A DNA stretch of 64,000 nt. It comes from Brevundimonas sp. UBA4553 (GTDB lineage Bacteria > Pseudomonadota > Alphaproteobacteria > Caulobacterales > Caulobacteraceae). The translations under genes were made by a program, and so were the position numbers. Location of the stretch: NCBI RefSeq assembly GCF_002387245.1, contig NZ_DGLD01000006.1, forward strand, positions 1 to 64,000. The letters are read 5' to 3'. The first letter of the stretch is position 1. Every line of letters starts with the position of its first letter. The notes under the pieces were generated by a model. That model was given only the letters and a program-made list of their open reading frames with translations. It made no database searches and had not been told where the DNA came from. Below are positions 1 to 8,087 of the stretch, piece by piece.

Positions 1-149
1 GCCCAGCCCTCCACCGCCCGCTGCGTCAGCGAGGCGGGCGTCTGCGTTACTTCTCCGCCCAAATCGTCGCAGCCACGCAACCGTCACACGACCGTATCGC
101 CCCTGTCGTCCGCAGACAGTCTAAGCTCGGCCGTCAAACGGAGTCCCCC

Positions 150-1559
150 ATGCGCCTGCAACGCCGCCAACTGATCTCGACCGGGGCTGCGGCCTTCGCC
201 TTCGCCGGCTTCGCCCGCAACGTCCACGCCCAGTCAGCGGGCGAGGAAACCTACGTCAACCAGGTGGAGGGCTACGGCCCGCTCAAGGCCGACCCGAACG
301 GACTGCTCGACCTGCCCGAGGGCTTTTCCTATCAGGTCATCTCTCAGAGCGGCGAGACCATGGACGACGGCCTGCTGGTCCCCGGTCAGCCTGACGGCAT
401 GGGCTGTTTCGCCCTGAGCCCGACCACGGTCGCCCTGGTCCGCAACCACGAGCTGAAAGGCGGACGGGCGCTTCATCGCAACATGGGGCCCGGCGGCTTC
501 CACCATGAACGCCTCGACCTGCTGGACGCCTCCAGAGCCTTTGACACCTACAAGGACGGCCGCCCCCTGCCCGGCGGCACGACCACCCTGGTCTACGACC
601 TCCAGACCCGCAAAACGGTGCGTCAGCACCTGTCGCTGGCCGGCACCTCGACCAACTGCTGCGGCGGCCACACGCCTTGGGGCACCTGGCTGACCTGTGA
701 AGAGACGGTGGAGACTCCCGCCGACGCCGATGTGACCAAGGCCCACGGCTGGGTGTTCGAGGTCCCTGCCGACGCGACAGGTCTCGTTGATCCCGTGCCG
801 CTCAAGGCCATGGGCCGTTTCGACCACGAAGCCGTCTGCATCGACCCCCGCACCGGCATCGCCTACCTGACCGAGGATCAGGGCGACGGCCTCTTCTACC
901 GCTTCATCCCGACCGTTCCGGGCCAACTGGCGCGCGGCGGACGTCTGCAGGCCATGGCCTTCAAGGGCCAGCCCGGCGCCGACAGCGCCAACCACGACGC
1001 TCGTATCTGGTCGGTCAATGACTGGCGCGAGGTCGAGTGGATCGACATGGACGATGTCGAGGATCCGGCCGGCGACCTGCGTCATCGCGGCCACGCCGCG
1101 GGCGCCGTGAAGGTGGCGCGCGGCGAAGGGATCTTCTGGGGTGACAATGAGCTGTATCTGACCGCCACCTCGGGCGGGCCGCTGCGCCGGGGCCAGATCA
1201 TGCGCTACGTCCCCTCCCCGAACGAAGGCGGCGCTGACGAAGCCCGCACCCCCGGCCGCGTCCAGCTGTTCGTGGAAAGCACGGACCTGCGCACCATGAA
1301 TATGGGCGACAACCTGTGCATCGCCCCGTGGGGCCACCTGATCGTCTGCGAGGACAACTATTCCGACGAGGTGCGCAACCACATCAAGGGCGTGACTCCT
1401 GACGGCCGCATCTACACCATCGCTCGCAACGTCTTCACCGGGAACTCCGAGTTCGCCGGGGCCGTGTTCTCTCCGGACGGCGAAGTCCTGTTCGTGAACA
1501 TCATGTACCCCGGCCTGACGATCGCCATCAGAGGCCCGTGGAACGCGGTCCGCTCATGA
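150..1559 (+). CDS. PhoX-family (DUF839) Tat-exported phosphatase
   Basis: The 469-residue protein opens with a twin-arginine signal (RRQLIST near residue 5, then an Ala/Phe-rich hydrophobic stretch), so export of a folded metalloprotein is expected. The body matches the PhoX/DUF839 family, calcium- and iron-dependent alkaline phosphatases that release phosphate from organic esters in the periplasm. The family block CCGGHTPWGTWLTCEET lies near residues 170-186 and includes Cys and Glu typical of the metal site. The gene stands alone, and its last 32 bp overlap the 3' end of cox15 on the other strand. No Pho box is obvious in the 149 bp upstream. Family assignment is firm; true substrate is inferred. 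Confidence 0.88.
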   Translation: MRLQRRQLISTGAAAFAFAGFARNVHAQSAGEETYVNQVEGYGPLKADPNGLLDLPEGFSYQVISQSGETMDDGLLVPGQPDGMGCFALSPTTVALVRNHELKGGRALHRNMGPGGFHHERLDLLDASRAFDTYKDGRPLPGGTTTLVYDLQTRKTVRQHLSLAGTSTNCCGGHTPWGTWLTCEETVETPADADVTKAHGWVFEVPADATGLVDPVPLKAMGRFDHEAVCIDPRTGIAYLTEDQGDGLFYRFIPTVPGQLARGGRLQAMAFKGQPGADSANHDARIWSVNDWREVEWIDMDDVEDPAGDLRHRGHAAGAVKVARGEGIFWGDNELYLTATSGGPLRRGQIMRYVPSPNEGGADEARTPGRVQLFVESTDLRTMNMGDNLCIAPWGHLIVCEDNYSDEVRNHIKGVTPDGRIYTIARNVFTGNSEFAGAVFSPDGEVLFVNIMYPGLTIAIRGPWNAVRS

Positions 1560-2595
1560 ACAGGCGCGGGCGCGAGCGACGCACCAGCCACAGGTTGACC
1601 GTCGCCGCGCCCAGCACCAGGGCCGCCACCGCCTGGTGCAGCGCGCCCAGGGCGATCGGCACGGCGTGCATCAGCGTCACCACGCCCAGCCCGGCCTGCA
1701 GCCACAGCCCGCCCGCCAACACGAAAGCCGACAGGCCCAGACCCTCGGCCAGCCGCCAGCGCCAGGCATGAATGGCGTAGGCCGTGCCCGCCGCCAGCAG
1801 CAGATAGGCGCCGATGCGGTGATTGAACTGAACCAGCCCCTGATCGTGCAGGAAGGCGATCGCGCCCTTGCCCCACTCGACCGGCGGGAAGACCGCGCCG
1901 TTCATCATCGGCCAGTCGGTATAGATAAAGCCCGCCTTGGCCCCGGCCACCAGCCCGCCCAGCAGGCACTGAAGGAAGACCGCGCCCAGCAGCAGCCCCG
2001 CGCCCCAACTCCAGCCGCGCGGCGAACGCGAATGGTCGGAACCGCTCCACGCCTCCAACCCCGTCCAGATCAGGCCGGCGAAGATCAGGAAGGCCAGACC
2101 CAGGTGGGTCGCCAAACGCTCGGGGGCCACGTCGACCCTCTCTGACAGCCCGCTGGACACCATCCACCAGCCGATCAGGCCCTGGAGACCGCCCAGGCCC
2201 AGCAGCACCAGACAGCGTACGATCAACCGCTTCGGCATCCGCCGCCGCAGCAGGAAGACCAGAAAAGGAACCGCGAAGACCACGCCGATGAGACGCCCGA
2301 CCAGCCGGTGCAGCCACTCCCACCAGAAGATGCCCTGGAACTCGCCCAGGCTCATGCCGGCGTTGACCTGGGCGTACTGCGGAATGGCCTTGTACTTGTC
2401 GAAGGCCTCGGCCCACTCCGCCGCGTTCAGCGGCGGTATGGCGCCCATGATGGGCTTCCACTCGGTGATCGACAGGCCAGAGCCCGTCAGACGTGTGACG
2501 CCGCCGATGACCACCATGGCGAAAACCATGGCTGCGCTAAGGAACAGCCACAAAGCGACCGCGCGGCTGCGATCCTGATTTACAAAACGGTTCAT
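1528..2595 (-). CDS. ctaA: Heme A synthase Cox15/CtaA
   Basis: This 355-residue polytopic membrane protein should oxidise heme O to heme A for cytochrome oxidase assembly. It has about eight hydrophobic segments and family blocks GVTRLTGSGLSITEWKP near residues 27-43, the histidine-bearing WWEWLHRLVGRLIG near 85, and QFNHRIGAYLL in the second half, which supply the heme-ligand histidines. The reading frame stays open far upstream, but homology begins at the ATG encoding MNRFVNQD, so I chose that start. The gene runs tail to tail with the PhoX gene and overlaps it slightly. Confidence 0.93.
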   Translation of the reverse strand: MNRFVNQDRSRAVALWLFLSAAMVFAMVVIGGVTRLTGSGLSITEWKPIMGAIPPLNAAEWAEAFDKYKAIPQYAQVNAGMSLGEFQGIFWWEWLHRLVGRLIGVVFAVPFLVFLLRRRMPKRLIVRCLVLLGLGGLQGLIGWWMVSSGLSERVDVAPERLATHLGLAFLIFAGLIWTGLEAWSGSDHSRSPRGWSWGAGLLLGAVFLQCLLGGLVAGAKAGFIYTDWPMMNGAVFPPVEWGKGAIAFLHDQGLVQFNHRIGAYLLLAAGTAYAIHAWRWRLAEGLGLSAFVLAGGLWLQAGLGVVTLMHAVPIALGALHQAVAALVLGAATVNLWLVRRSRPRLFMSGPRSTGL

Positions 2596-2726
2596 TCGAC
2601 GCCTGCCGTTCGCCCCGATACACTGTCGCCAAACCCACCGGGCGACCGGGGCGGTATGCCCCCCAAGCGCGGCAAGATCGAGTCGCTTTCGACGCCAAGG
2701 CGTCGCACCATTCTGAAGGAGCGCCC

Positions 2727-2981
2727 GTGGCGCCATATGCGGATATCGCCATCGCCGTCGTCGGCGCTCTGGTTCTGGCCTGGATCGCTGACCTGCTGAC
2801 CGGTCGTCGCGGCCTCGGCGGCACGATCCTGGTCGCCGCCGTCGGCGCGGGCTGCGGCGCCTTCCTGGCCATTCGCGTTTTCGCGGTGGCCACGCTGGGC
2901 GACTGGATCTGGGTCGTCTGGTCGATGATCGTCGCGGTGACCTGCCTGGTCGCCTTCTTCCTGTTCCGGAGCAAGCGCTGA
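2727..2981 (+). CDS. Small three-helix membrane protein (GlsB/YeaQ-like topology)
   Basis: This 84-residue protein starts at a GTG seven bases after an AAGGA ribosome binding site. It is almost entirely hydrophobic, with three predicted membrane helices near residues 7-24, 31-48 and 57-78 and a basic C-terminus (RSKR). Size, topology and Gly-rich middle resemble transglycosylase-associated GlsB/YeaQ proteins, but I see no decisive motif. It overlaps the next small membrane gene by ATGA, so the two are probably co-translated. Function unknown. Confidence 0.75.
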   Translation: MAPYADIAIAVVGALVLAWIADLLTGRRGLGGTILVAAVGAGCGAFLAIRVFAVATLGDWIWVVWSMIVAVTCLVAFFLFRSKR

Positions 2982-3187
2982 TGGGCGCCCGCACCCGACG
3001 ATTCGTCGCCACGATCGGCGTTCTGCTGTTTCTGAGCTTCTGGGTCTGGGGCGCAGTCGCGATCAATGATCGCCTGCCGGATATCTGGTGGCTGGACCTG
3101 ATCTTCTTCGCCGTCGCCGGCATCGGCTGGGGGATACCGCTGATCCCTCTGCTGCGCTGGGCCGAGCGCGAGCCCCAGGCGAAATAG
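2981..3187 (+). CDS. DUF2842 small membrane protein
   Basis: This 68-residue protein has two predicted membrane helices and an N-terminal basic patch (RTRR), matching the short alphaproteobacterial DUF2842 family. Its ATG overlaps the stop of the preceding membrane gene, and a hairpin terminator follows within 15 bp, so the pair forms a two-gene unit. Function is unknown. Confidence 0.8.
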   Translation: MGARTRRFVATIGVLLFLSFWVWGAVAINDRLPDIWWLDLIFFAVAGIGWGIPLIPLLRWAEREPQAK

Positions 3188-3199
3188 TCGGGAATTGCA

Positions 3200-3227
3200 A
3201 AAGGGGCCGCCCGAAAGCGACCCCTTT
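3200..3227 (+). terminator. Hairpin terminator after the DUF2842 gene
   Basis: AAAGGGG pairs with CCCCTTT, and CGC pairs with GCG inside it across one mismatch and a CCGAAA loop. It lies just after the DUF2842 stop and before the opposite-strand tRNA-Pro, so it may stop transcription from both sides. Confidence 0.6.
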
Positions 3228-3251
3228 AACCAACCAATTTCCCTAGGGAAA

Positions 3252-3328
<77 letters not shown>

Positions 3329-3399
3329 AAGGCGCTCCGTATAGACGGCGATTCCGCAGTCCGCAAACGCTAAAACGCTCTTCGAACAACAAGTTCGCC

Positions 3400-3816
3400 T
3401 CAGCGCTGCAGAACAGCCTCCAGCCGCGTCTTCGCCGACTCCAGGTCGGCCAGAAGGGCGCCGAGGCGGGCGGCCTCGAAGGGCGCGGCGGCGGCGACCG
3501 CGGGCGCCTCGCGCTCCACATCCGCATCGATCTCCAGCACCGTCGTCGGATCGCCATAGGCGGCCAGTCTGGCCAGACCCTGCTCTTTCTGAAGACGCTG
3601 AACGCCGCGGATCGTCAGCCCCTCGTCATGCAGCAGACGACGAACGCCCTTCAGGACCGTGACGTCCTCGGGCCGATAGAATCGCCGGCCGCCTGCGCGT
3701 TTGACCGGAGCCACGAAGTCGAACTTCGTCTCCCAGAAGCGCAGGACGTGCTGTGGCGCGCCGACTTCGTCAGCGGCCTCCGAAATGGTGCGGAAAGCGT
3801 TCGGGCTCTTGGCCAC
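3400..3816 (-). CDS. MerR-family transcriptional regulator
   Basis: This 138-residue protein begins with a MerR-type winged helix (residues about 8-75: FRTISEAADEVGAPQHVLRFWE, shown here only as a family block beginning at residue 8, then GGRRFYRPEDV). A Leu/Ala-rich, probably coiled C-terminal helix (about 105-138) should mediate dimerisation. There are no Cys clusters, so it is not a metal sensor. It starts at a GTG directly abutting the ihfA stop with no gap, indicating co-transcription. This ihfA-MerR pairing is common in alphaproteobacteria; the target is unknown. Confidence 0.88.
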   Translation of the reverse strand: MAKSPNAFRTISEAADEVGAPQHVLRFWETKFDFVAPVKRAGGRRFYRPEDVTVLKGVRRLLHDEGLTIRGVQRLQKEQGLARLAAYGDPTTVLEIDADVEREAPAVAAAAPFEAARLGALLADLESAKTRLEAVLQR

Positions 3817-4125
3817 CTAGTCCTCGACGACCGCGCCGTGAACGCGGCTCTTCATGATCTGCGAAGCGCGGAAACTGATGACGCGGCGAGGATTGATCGC
3901 GGCGGGTTCCCCCGTCTTGGGATTACGACCCATCCGGGCGCGCTTTTCTCGCACCTGGAAAACGCCAAAGCCGGACAGTTTCACCATCTCGCCGCGCTCA
4001 AGCGATTCGACGACCAGTTCGAGCGTACGCTCGACCAGACCGGAGCATTCCTGGCGGGAAAGGCCCACCTCGTCATGCACCGCCTCGCATAAATCCGCCC
4101 GGGTCAGGGTCTGTTGTCCCGTCAC
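3817..4125 (-). CDS. ihfA: Integration host factor subunit alpha
   Basis: A 102-residue HU/IHF-fold protein that, with IhfB, sharply bends DNA. Diagnostic blocks are TRADLCEAVHDEVGLS near the N-terminus, LSGFGVFQVREK in the middle and the DNA-intercalating arm GRNPKTGEP near residue 70. I chose the GTG start because it gives the family length and follows a GGAGAGA ribosome binding site; the open frame upstream adds unrelated residues. Downstream, with no gap, is a MerR-like regulator. Confidence 0.93.
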   Translation of the reverse strand: MTGQQTLTRADLCEAVHDEVGLSRQECSGLVERTLELVVESLERGEMVKLSGFGVFQVREKRARMGRNPKTGEPAAINPRRVISFRASQIMKSRVHGAVVED

Positions 4126-4196
4126 TGCGTCTCTCCGCTGCCAATCCGCACGCATAGAAGGGCAAAGTCGCCCCGAATCAAAGCCCTGAATGCAAA

Positions 4197-5174
4197 TCAG
4201 AGACGGAAGGCGCAGGCGCCCCAAGTCAGGCCGCCGCCCATTGCCTCGATCACCACCAGGTCGCCGCGTTTGATGCGCCCGTCCTTGATGGCCGCATCCA
4301 TGGCGAGAGGGATCGACGCCGCCGAGGTGTTGGCGTGCAGCGCCACCGTCGAGACGACCTTGTTTTCATCCAGCCCCAGACGTTCGCCGACCCCGCGGAT
4401 GATACGCTGGTTGGCCTGGTGCGGCACGAACCAGTCGATCTCGGAGATCTCGACGCCGGCCGCCTGGGTCGCCCCGACGATGGCTTCGGCGATGTTGACG
4501 ACCGCATGGCGGAAGACCTGATTGCCCAGCATCTTGAGGTGGCCGACCGTGCCCGTCGTGGCCGGTCCGCCATCGACGTAGAGCATTTCCGACTTGGTGC
4601 CGTCGCAGCGCAGGGCGAAGCCCAGCACCCCCTGATCCGCCTTGGTGCCCTGCCCCTCGCGCGGTTCCAGCACGAATGCGCCGGCGCCGTCGCCGAACAG
4701 GACGCAGGTGGTCCGGTCGGACCAGTCCATCAGCTTGGTCATTTCCTCGGCGCCGATGACCAGAGCGCACTTGGCCATGCCGCGCGCGACGAAGCCGTCC
4801 GCCACGCTCATGGCGTAGACGAAGCCCGAGCAAACGGCCTGAACGTCAAAGGCGATGCCAACCGGCGCGCCGAGCTTGCGCTGCACAATGGCGGCGGTGG
4901 CGGGGAAGGTCTGATCCGGAGTGGTGGTGGCGACGATGATCAGGTCAACGTCAGCCGCCGTCTTGCCGGCGTCGGCCAGGGCGCGACGCGCGGCCTCGAC
5001 GGCCAGATCGCTGGTCGGCTCGTCTTCGCGGGCCTGATGGCGCTGATGGATGCCGGTGCGCTCGATGATCCACTCATCCGAGGTATCGACGAACTTGGCC
5101 AGGTCGGCGTTGGTGACGACCTTCTCCGGCAGGAAAGAACCGACGCCGGTCACGGCGCTGCGGATAACGCTCAC
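4197..5174 (-). CDS. fabH: Beta-ketoacyl-ACP synthase III
   Basis: This 325-residue condensing enzyme starts fatty-acid synthesis by joining acetyl-CoA to malonyl-ACP. The catalytic triad is visible: Cys in VQAVCSGFVYA near residue 114, His in VPHQANQRI near 252 and Asn in HANTSAAS near 282. It begins with a GTG that overlaps the plsX stop (GTGA), the usual plsX-fabH arrangement linking phospholipid and fatty-acid synthesis. Confidence 0.97.
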   Translation of the reverse strand: MSVIRSAVTGVGSFLPEKVVTNADLAKFVDTSDEWIIERTGIHQRHQAREDEPTSDLAVEAARRALADAGKTAADVDLIIVATTTPDQTFPATAAIVQRKLGAPVGIAFDVQAVCSGFVYAMSVADGFVARGMAKCALVIGAEEMTKLMDWSDRTTCVLFGDGAGAFVLEPREGQGTKADQGVLGFALRCDGTKSEMLYVDGGPATTGTVGHLKMLGNQVFRHAVVNIAEAIVGATQAAGVEISEIDWFVPHQANQRIIRGVGERLGLDENKVVSTVALHANTSAASIPLAMDAAIKDGRIKRGDLVVIEAMGGGLTWGACAFRL

Positions 5175-6283
5175 TGGTGGGTCTCCCCAAGGGTTTCGGC
5201 GGCGGGCGCGGGCTGTTCCAGAGCGGCGAGACGCCCCAGATTGGCCCCGACCTTGGCCATGTAGTCGCTCCGCGCCAGATCGACGGCGATGCGGATGGCG
5301 TTTCCATAACCGCGCGGCGTGGCGCCGCCGTGGCTTTTCACGACGATTCCGTTCAGCCCCAACAATGGGCCGCCGTTGATGGCGTTCGGATCGATCCTGG
5401 CCGCCATGCGCTTCAGCGCCGGCATGGCGATCAGGGCCCCCAGCTTGGCGATCGGCCCCGAAGTCAGCGCCTCTTTCAGCAGACCGGAAATGAAGCGCGC
5501 CGTGCCCTCTGCCGTCTTCAGGGCGATATTGCCGGTGAAGCCGTCGGTGACGATCACGTCCACCGTGCCCTTGGCGATGTCATCACCTTCGACGAAGCCG
5601 TGGTAGTTCAGGGGGATGCCGCCCTCACGCAGGATGGCGTGGGCTTCGCGCACCTCGTCGTGGCCCTTCATGTCCTCTGAGCCCACGTTCAGCAGGCCGA
5701 CGGTAGGCTTGGCCACACCGTGGACCGCCGACTGGAAGGCTTCGCCCATGATGGCGAACTCGATCAACTGCTTGGCGTCGCTGCCGATATTGGCGCCGAC
5801 GTCCAGAACCGCCGTGTAGCCGCGCGTTGTGGGCCAGCTGGCGACGATGGCGGGGCGCTCCAATCCCGGCGCCGCCATGCGCAGCAAGAGCTTGGAGATG
5901 GCCATCAGGGCGCCGGTGTTGCCAGCCGACACCGCCGCCGCCGCCTCCCCGGTCTTCACCGCCTCGATCGCGTTCCACAGGCTGGAGCCCTTGCCCCGGC
6001 GCATGGCCTGGGCGGGCTTTTCGTCCATGGCCACGACCTTGTCGGTGTGGCGCACATCGCAGACGGCGTCGGTCAGAGCGCAGCGCGTCATCTCGGCGCG
6101 AATAGCCGCCTCGTCGCCATGCAGCAGAAAGCGCACGCCCTCGCCGTCGTGACGAGAGAGATAGTCCTTCACGCCGCCGACCACGACCGAGGGACCGTGG
6201 TCCCCGCCCATGGCGTCAAGCGAGATCAGTGTTGGGGATGCCAAGTGGAAATGGACTCCGTCGCCGTCTTTTCGCGGCTTCAT
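5171..6283 (-). CDS. plsX: Phosphate acyltransferase PlsX
   Basis: PlsX makes acyl-phosphate from acyl-ACP as the first committed donor for phospholipid synthesis. The 370-residue protein has the family N-terminal block SLDAMGGDHGP near residues 21-31, plus NTGALMA and TDGFTGNIALK later. The first 15 or so residues (MKPRKDGDGVHFHLA) are not part of the family core, so a start a little further in is possible. It is translationally coupled to fabH. Confidence 0.95.
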   Translation of the reverse strand: MKPRKDGDGVHFHLASPTLISLDAMGGDHGPSVVVGGVKDYLSRHDGEGVRFLLHGDEAAIRAEMTRCALTDAVCDVRHTDKVVAMDEKPAQAMRRGKGSSLWNAIEAVKTGEAAAAVSAGNTGALMAISKLLLRMAAPGLERPAIVASWPTTRGYTAVLDVGANIGSDAKQLIEFAIMGEAFQSAVHGVAKPTVGLLNVGSEDMKGHDEVREAHAILREGGIPLNYHGFVEGDDIAKGTVDVIVTDGFTGNIALKTAEGTARFISGLLKEALTSGPIAKLGALIAMPALKRMAARIDPNAINGGPLLGLNGIVVKSHGGATPRGYGNAIRIAVDLARSDYMAKVGANLGRLAALEQPAPAAETLGETHQ

Positions 6284-6340
6284 ATAGGGATGCAGGACGC
6301 AAATGTCGCACCCTTGGGATGCTACCGGGCCGACGTTAGG

Positions 6341-6874
6341 TCAACCTTCGCTGGACCCGTCCTTCGATTGGAGGCTCTTCAGGACCGCGAACGGAGAGAT
6401 TTCGCCGGGCTCTTTCGGCTGTTCGAAGACCGCGCCAGGCTTGCGGGGAAAGGGATCCAGGCTCAGCGCCAGTTGCTCGACCGCATACTGGCCGAGGTCG
6501 AGGCCGCCGCCTTCGATCCGATCCGGCGAATCGTCATCCAGCTCCAGGTCGATTTCGCCGTCCTCATCGTCCTCGCGCTCGGTCGCTTCGACCATCTGCA
6601 CCGAGAATTTCCGATCGATGTGCACCGGCAAGGGCTCCAGCGTCAGACCGCAGGTCTGGACTGCATCGGCCACCACCCGTCCCTCGAGGCGCCAGCCCGA
6701 AACCGTCGGCACCAGATTGATATCGGTCTCGAAGGCCTCAAGGGCCTGAAGATCCAGCGCGCGGGCGATCCGCTTGCGGGCATCCGCATCCGGCGACAGG
6801 CGACGCTGCACGCCGGCGCCGATCTGATGCAGCCTCAACGGCTCGCTGTAGGCCAGGTCAGGAATGACATTCAT
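6341..6874 (-). CDS. YceD-family (DUF177) protein
   Basis: A 177-residue protein with a Cys-containing VQTCGLTLEPLP block near residue 75, an acidic middle (EREDDEDGEIDLELDDD) and the C-terminal PFAVLKSL motif typical of DUF177/YceD. The family is implicated in 23S rRNA or large-subunit metabolism. In many bacteria it precedes rpmF, but here plsX follows directly. It overlaps the upstream chaperone gene by ATGA. Confidence 0.85.
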   Translation of the reverse strand: MNVIPDLAYSEPLRLHQIGAGVQRRLSPDADARKRIARALDLQALEAFETDINLVPTVSGWRLEGRVVADAVQTCGLTLEPLPVHIDRKFSVQMVEATEREDDEDGEIDLELDDDSPDRIEGGGLDLGQYAVEQLALSLDPFPRKPGAVFEQPKEPGEISPFAVLKSLQSKDGSSEG

Positions 6875-7404
6875 GCGGCGATCTCCGCCCAGGCCGGGGC
6901 CTTGGACACGGTTTCAAACGACTGCGCCGCCAGGTTCCGGCGCGAGGTCACGGCATAACGCGCCAGTGCGACTCCGGTCTCGGCATCGACGCTTTCATAG
7001 ACATTCTTGGCAAGGGAGGCGGCAAGAGCACTCTCATCCTCTGCACGCAGCGGCCCTTCATAAGCGTTCATCCGGCCGTAGAGCGACTCGCCCAGCTTTC
7101 GCATCTTCTTGCCGACCGAGACGTCCCCCACGCCCAGCTCACGCAGGGTGTTGTCCAGTGACGAAATATAGGTGTCGAACAGTTTCTGGGCCGCGACCTC
7201 GCCCCGTTCGCCGTCCTGCTTGAGCCGTAGGAAGAGAATCAGCACGTGCAGGGTGTAGAGTTCGAACCGAGCATCGATCCGATCCGCCACCCCCAGCGCG
7301 GTGTAAAAATCGGGTTGACGCGCCTGTTCAACCGCCAGGGCATACAAGGCGTCGCCCTGACGCTCATCGGGCCGTTGTCGGAAGAGATTTCTAAGCATGA
7401 GCAA
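6871..7404 (-). CDS. Ubiquinol-cytochrome c chaperone (CBP3-like)
   Basis: This 177-residue protein matches the CBP3/UQCC domain that assists assembly of cytochrome bc1. Supporting blocks are FYTALGVADRIDARFELYTLH near residues 33-53 (a longer run abbreviated here), GVGDVSVGKKMRKL near 91-104 and YGRMNAYE near 109. MLM at the start allows two ATG choices six bases apart. It is the first gene of a minus-strand unit with YceD, plsX and fabH. Confidence 0.87.
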   Translation of the reverse strand: MLMLRNLFRQRPDERQGDALYALAVEQARQPDFYTALGVADRIDARFELYTLHVLILFLRLKQDGERGEVAAQKLFDTYISSLDNTLRELGVGDVSVGKKMRKLGESLYGRMNAYEGPLRAEDESALAASLAKNVYESVDAETGVALARYAVTSRRNLAAQSFETVSKAPAWAEIAA

Positions 7405-7485
7405 CAGCCCCTTTTTCGCCGCGCCGTTGCACTAGGACGCAGCGACGGTTAGGTCAAAGACCTTGTTCTGCTGAGGCCGACGCTG

Positions 7486-7965
7486 ATGCCCCGATTTACT
7501 CCGATCTTCGCCGCCATTTCACTGGCCGCCGCAGCCGGCGCCTGTGCGCCCGTCGTGGCCACCCAAGGCTTCCAGGCGGTCGACGCCAAGCCTCAGGACG
7601 TCGTGGCTGGCACCGACACCAAGGAAACCGTCTTGGCGCGCCTCGGCTCGCCATCGACCACCTCGACCTTCGAGCCCGAAACTGTCTGGTACTACATGAC
7701 CCAGATGACGGAGCGGTACACCTACAACACGCCGCAGGTGTCGCAGCGGACGGTGACCGAGATCACCTTCAACAAGGCCGACGACAAGGTCGCCGCCGTT
7801 CGCACCCTGAGCCTGGCCGACGGTCGCGAAATCGCCATGCAGCGTCGCGAGACGCCCACGCGGGGCCGCCAGCTGACCATTCTCGAGCAACTGCTGGGCA
7901 ACGTCGGCCGCGGCCAGCTGCCGCGCACCGAGGAAGACGTTCCCGGTCAGCGCCGCCCGGACTAA
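7486..7965 (+). CDS. bamE: Outer-membrane assembly lipoprotein BamE
   Basis: A 159-residue exported protein of the SmpA/OmlA (BamE) family, a small subunit of the BAM complex that folds beta-barrel proteins. The signal peptide ends around AAGAC, giving a lipobox-like Cys near residue 20. The BamE block includes VLARLGSPS and TVWYYMTQ. The C-terminal tail past residue 125 is longer than in E. coli. It diverges from the CBP3-like gene and is followed by a strong hairpin terminator. Confidence 0.9.
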   Translation: MPRFTPIFAAISLAAAAGACAPVVATQGFQAVDAKPQDVVAGTDTKETVLARLGSPSTTSTFEPETVWYYMTQMTERYTYNTPQVSQRTVTEITFNKADDKVAAVRTLSLADGREIAMQRRETPTRGRQLTILEQLLGNVGRGQLPRTEEDVPGQRRPD

Positions 7966-8031
7966 CAAACGAAAGTCCTTCCGGTTAGCCAGGGGCCGAT
8001 CGCGTCGCGAGCACGGCCCTCTGAATGATCA

Positions 8032-8061
8032 AACGCCCCGGAGATGCCTCTCCGGGGCGTT
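8032..8061. terminator. Bidirectional terminator between bamE and hppA
   Basis: A perfect 13-bp stem (AACGCCCCGGAGA with its complement) closes a TGCC loop. It sits between converging bamE and hppA and has T-rich flanks on both sides, so it can end both transcripts. Confidence 0.8.
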
Positions 8062-8087
8062 CTTCGTTCAGGGATCTGGCGTGGTCC

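Noticed and set aside
234..1382. 382-codon frame antisense to the PhoX gene
   Set aside because: Composition typical of antisense GC-rich shadow and no recognisable family.
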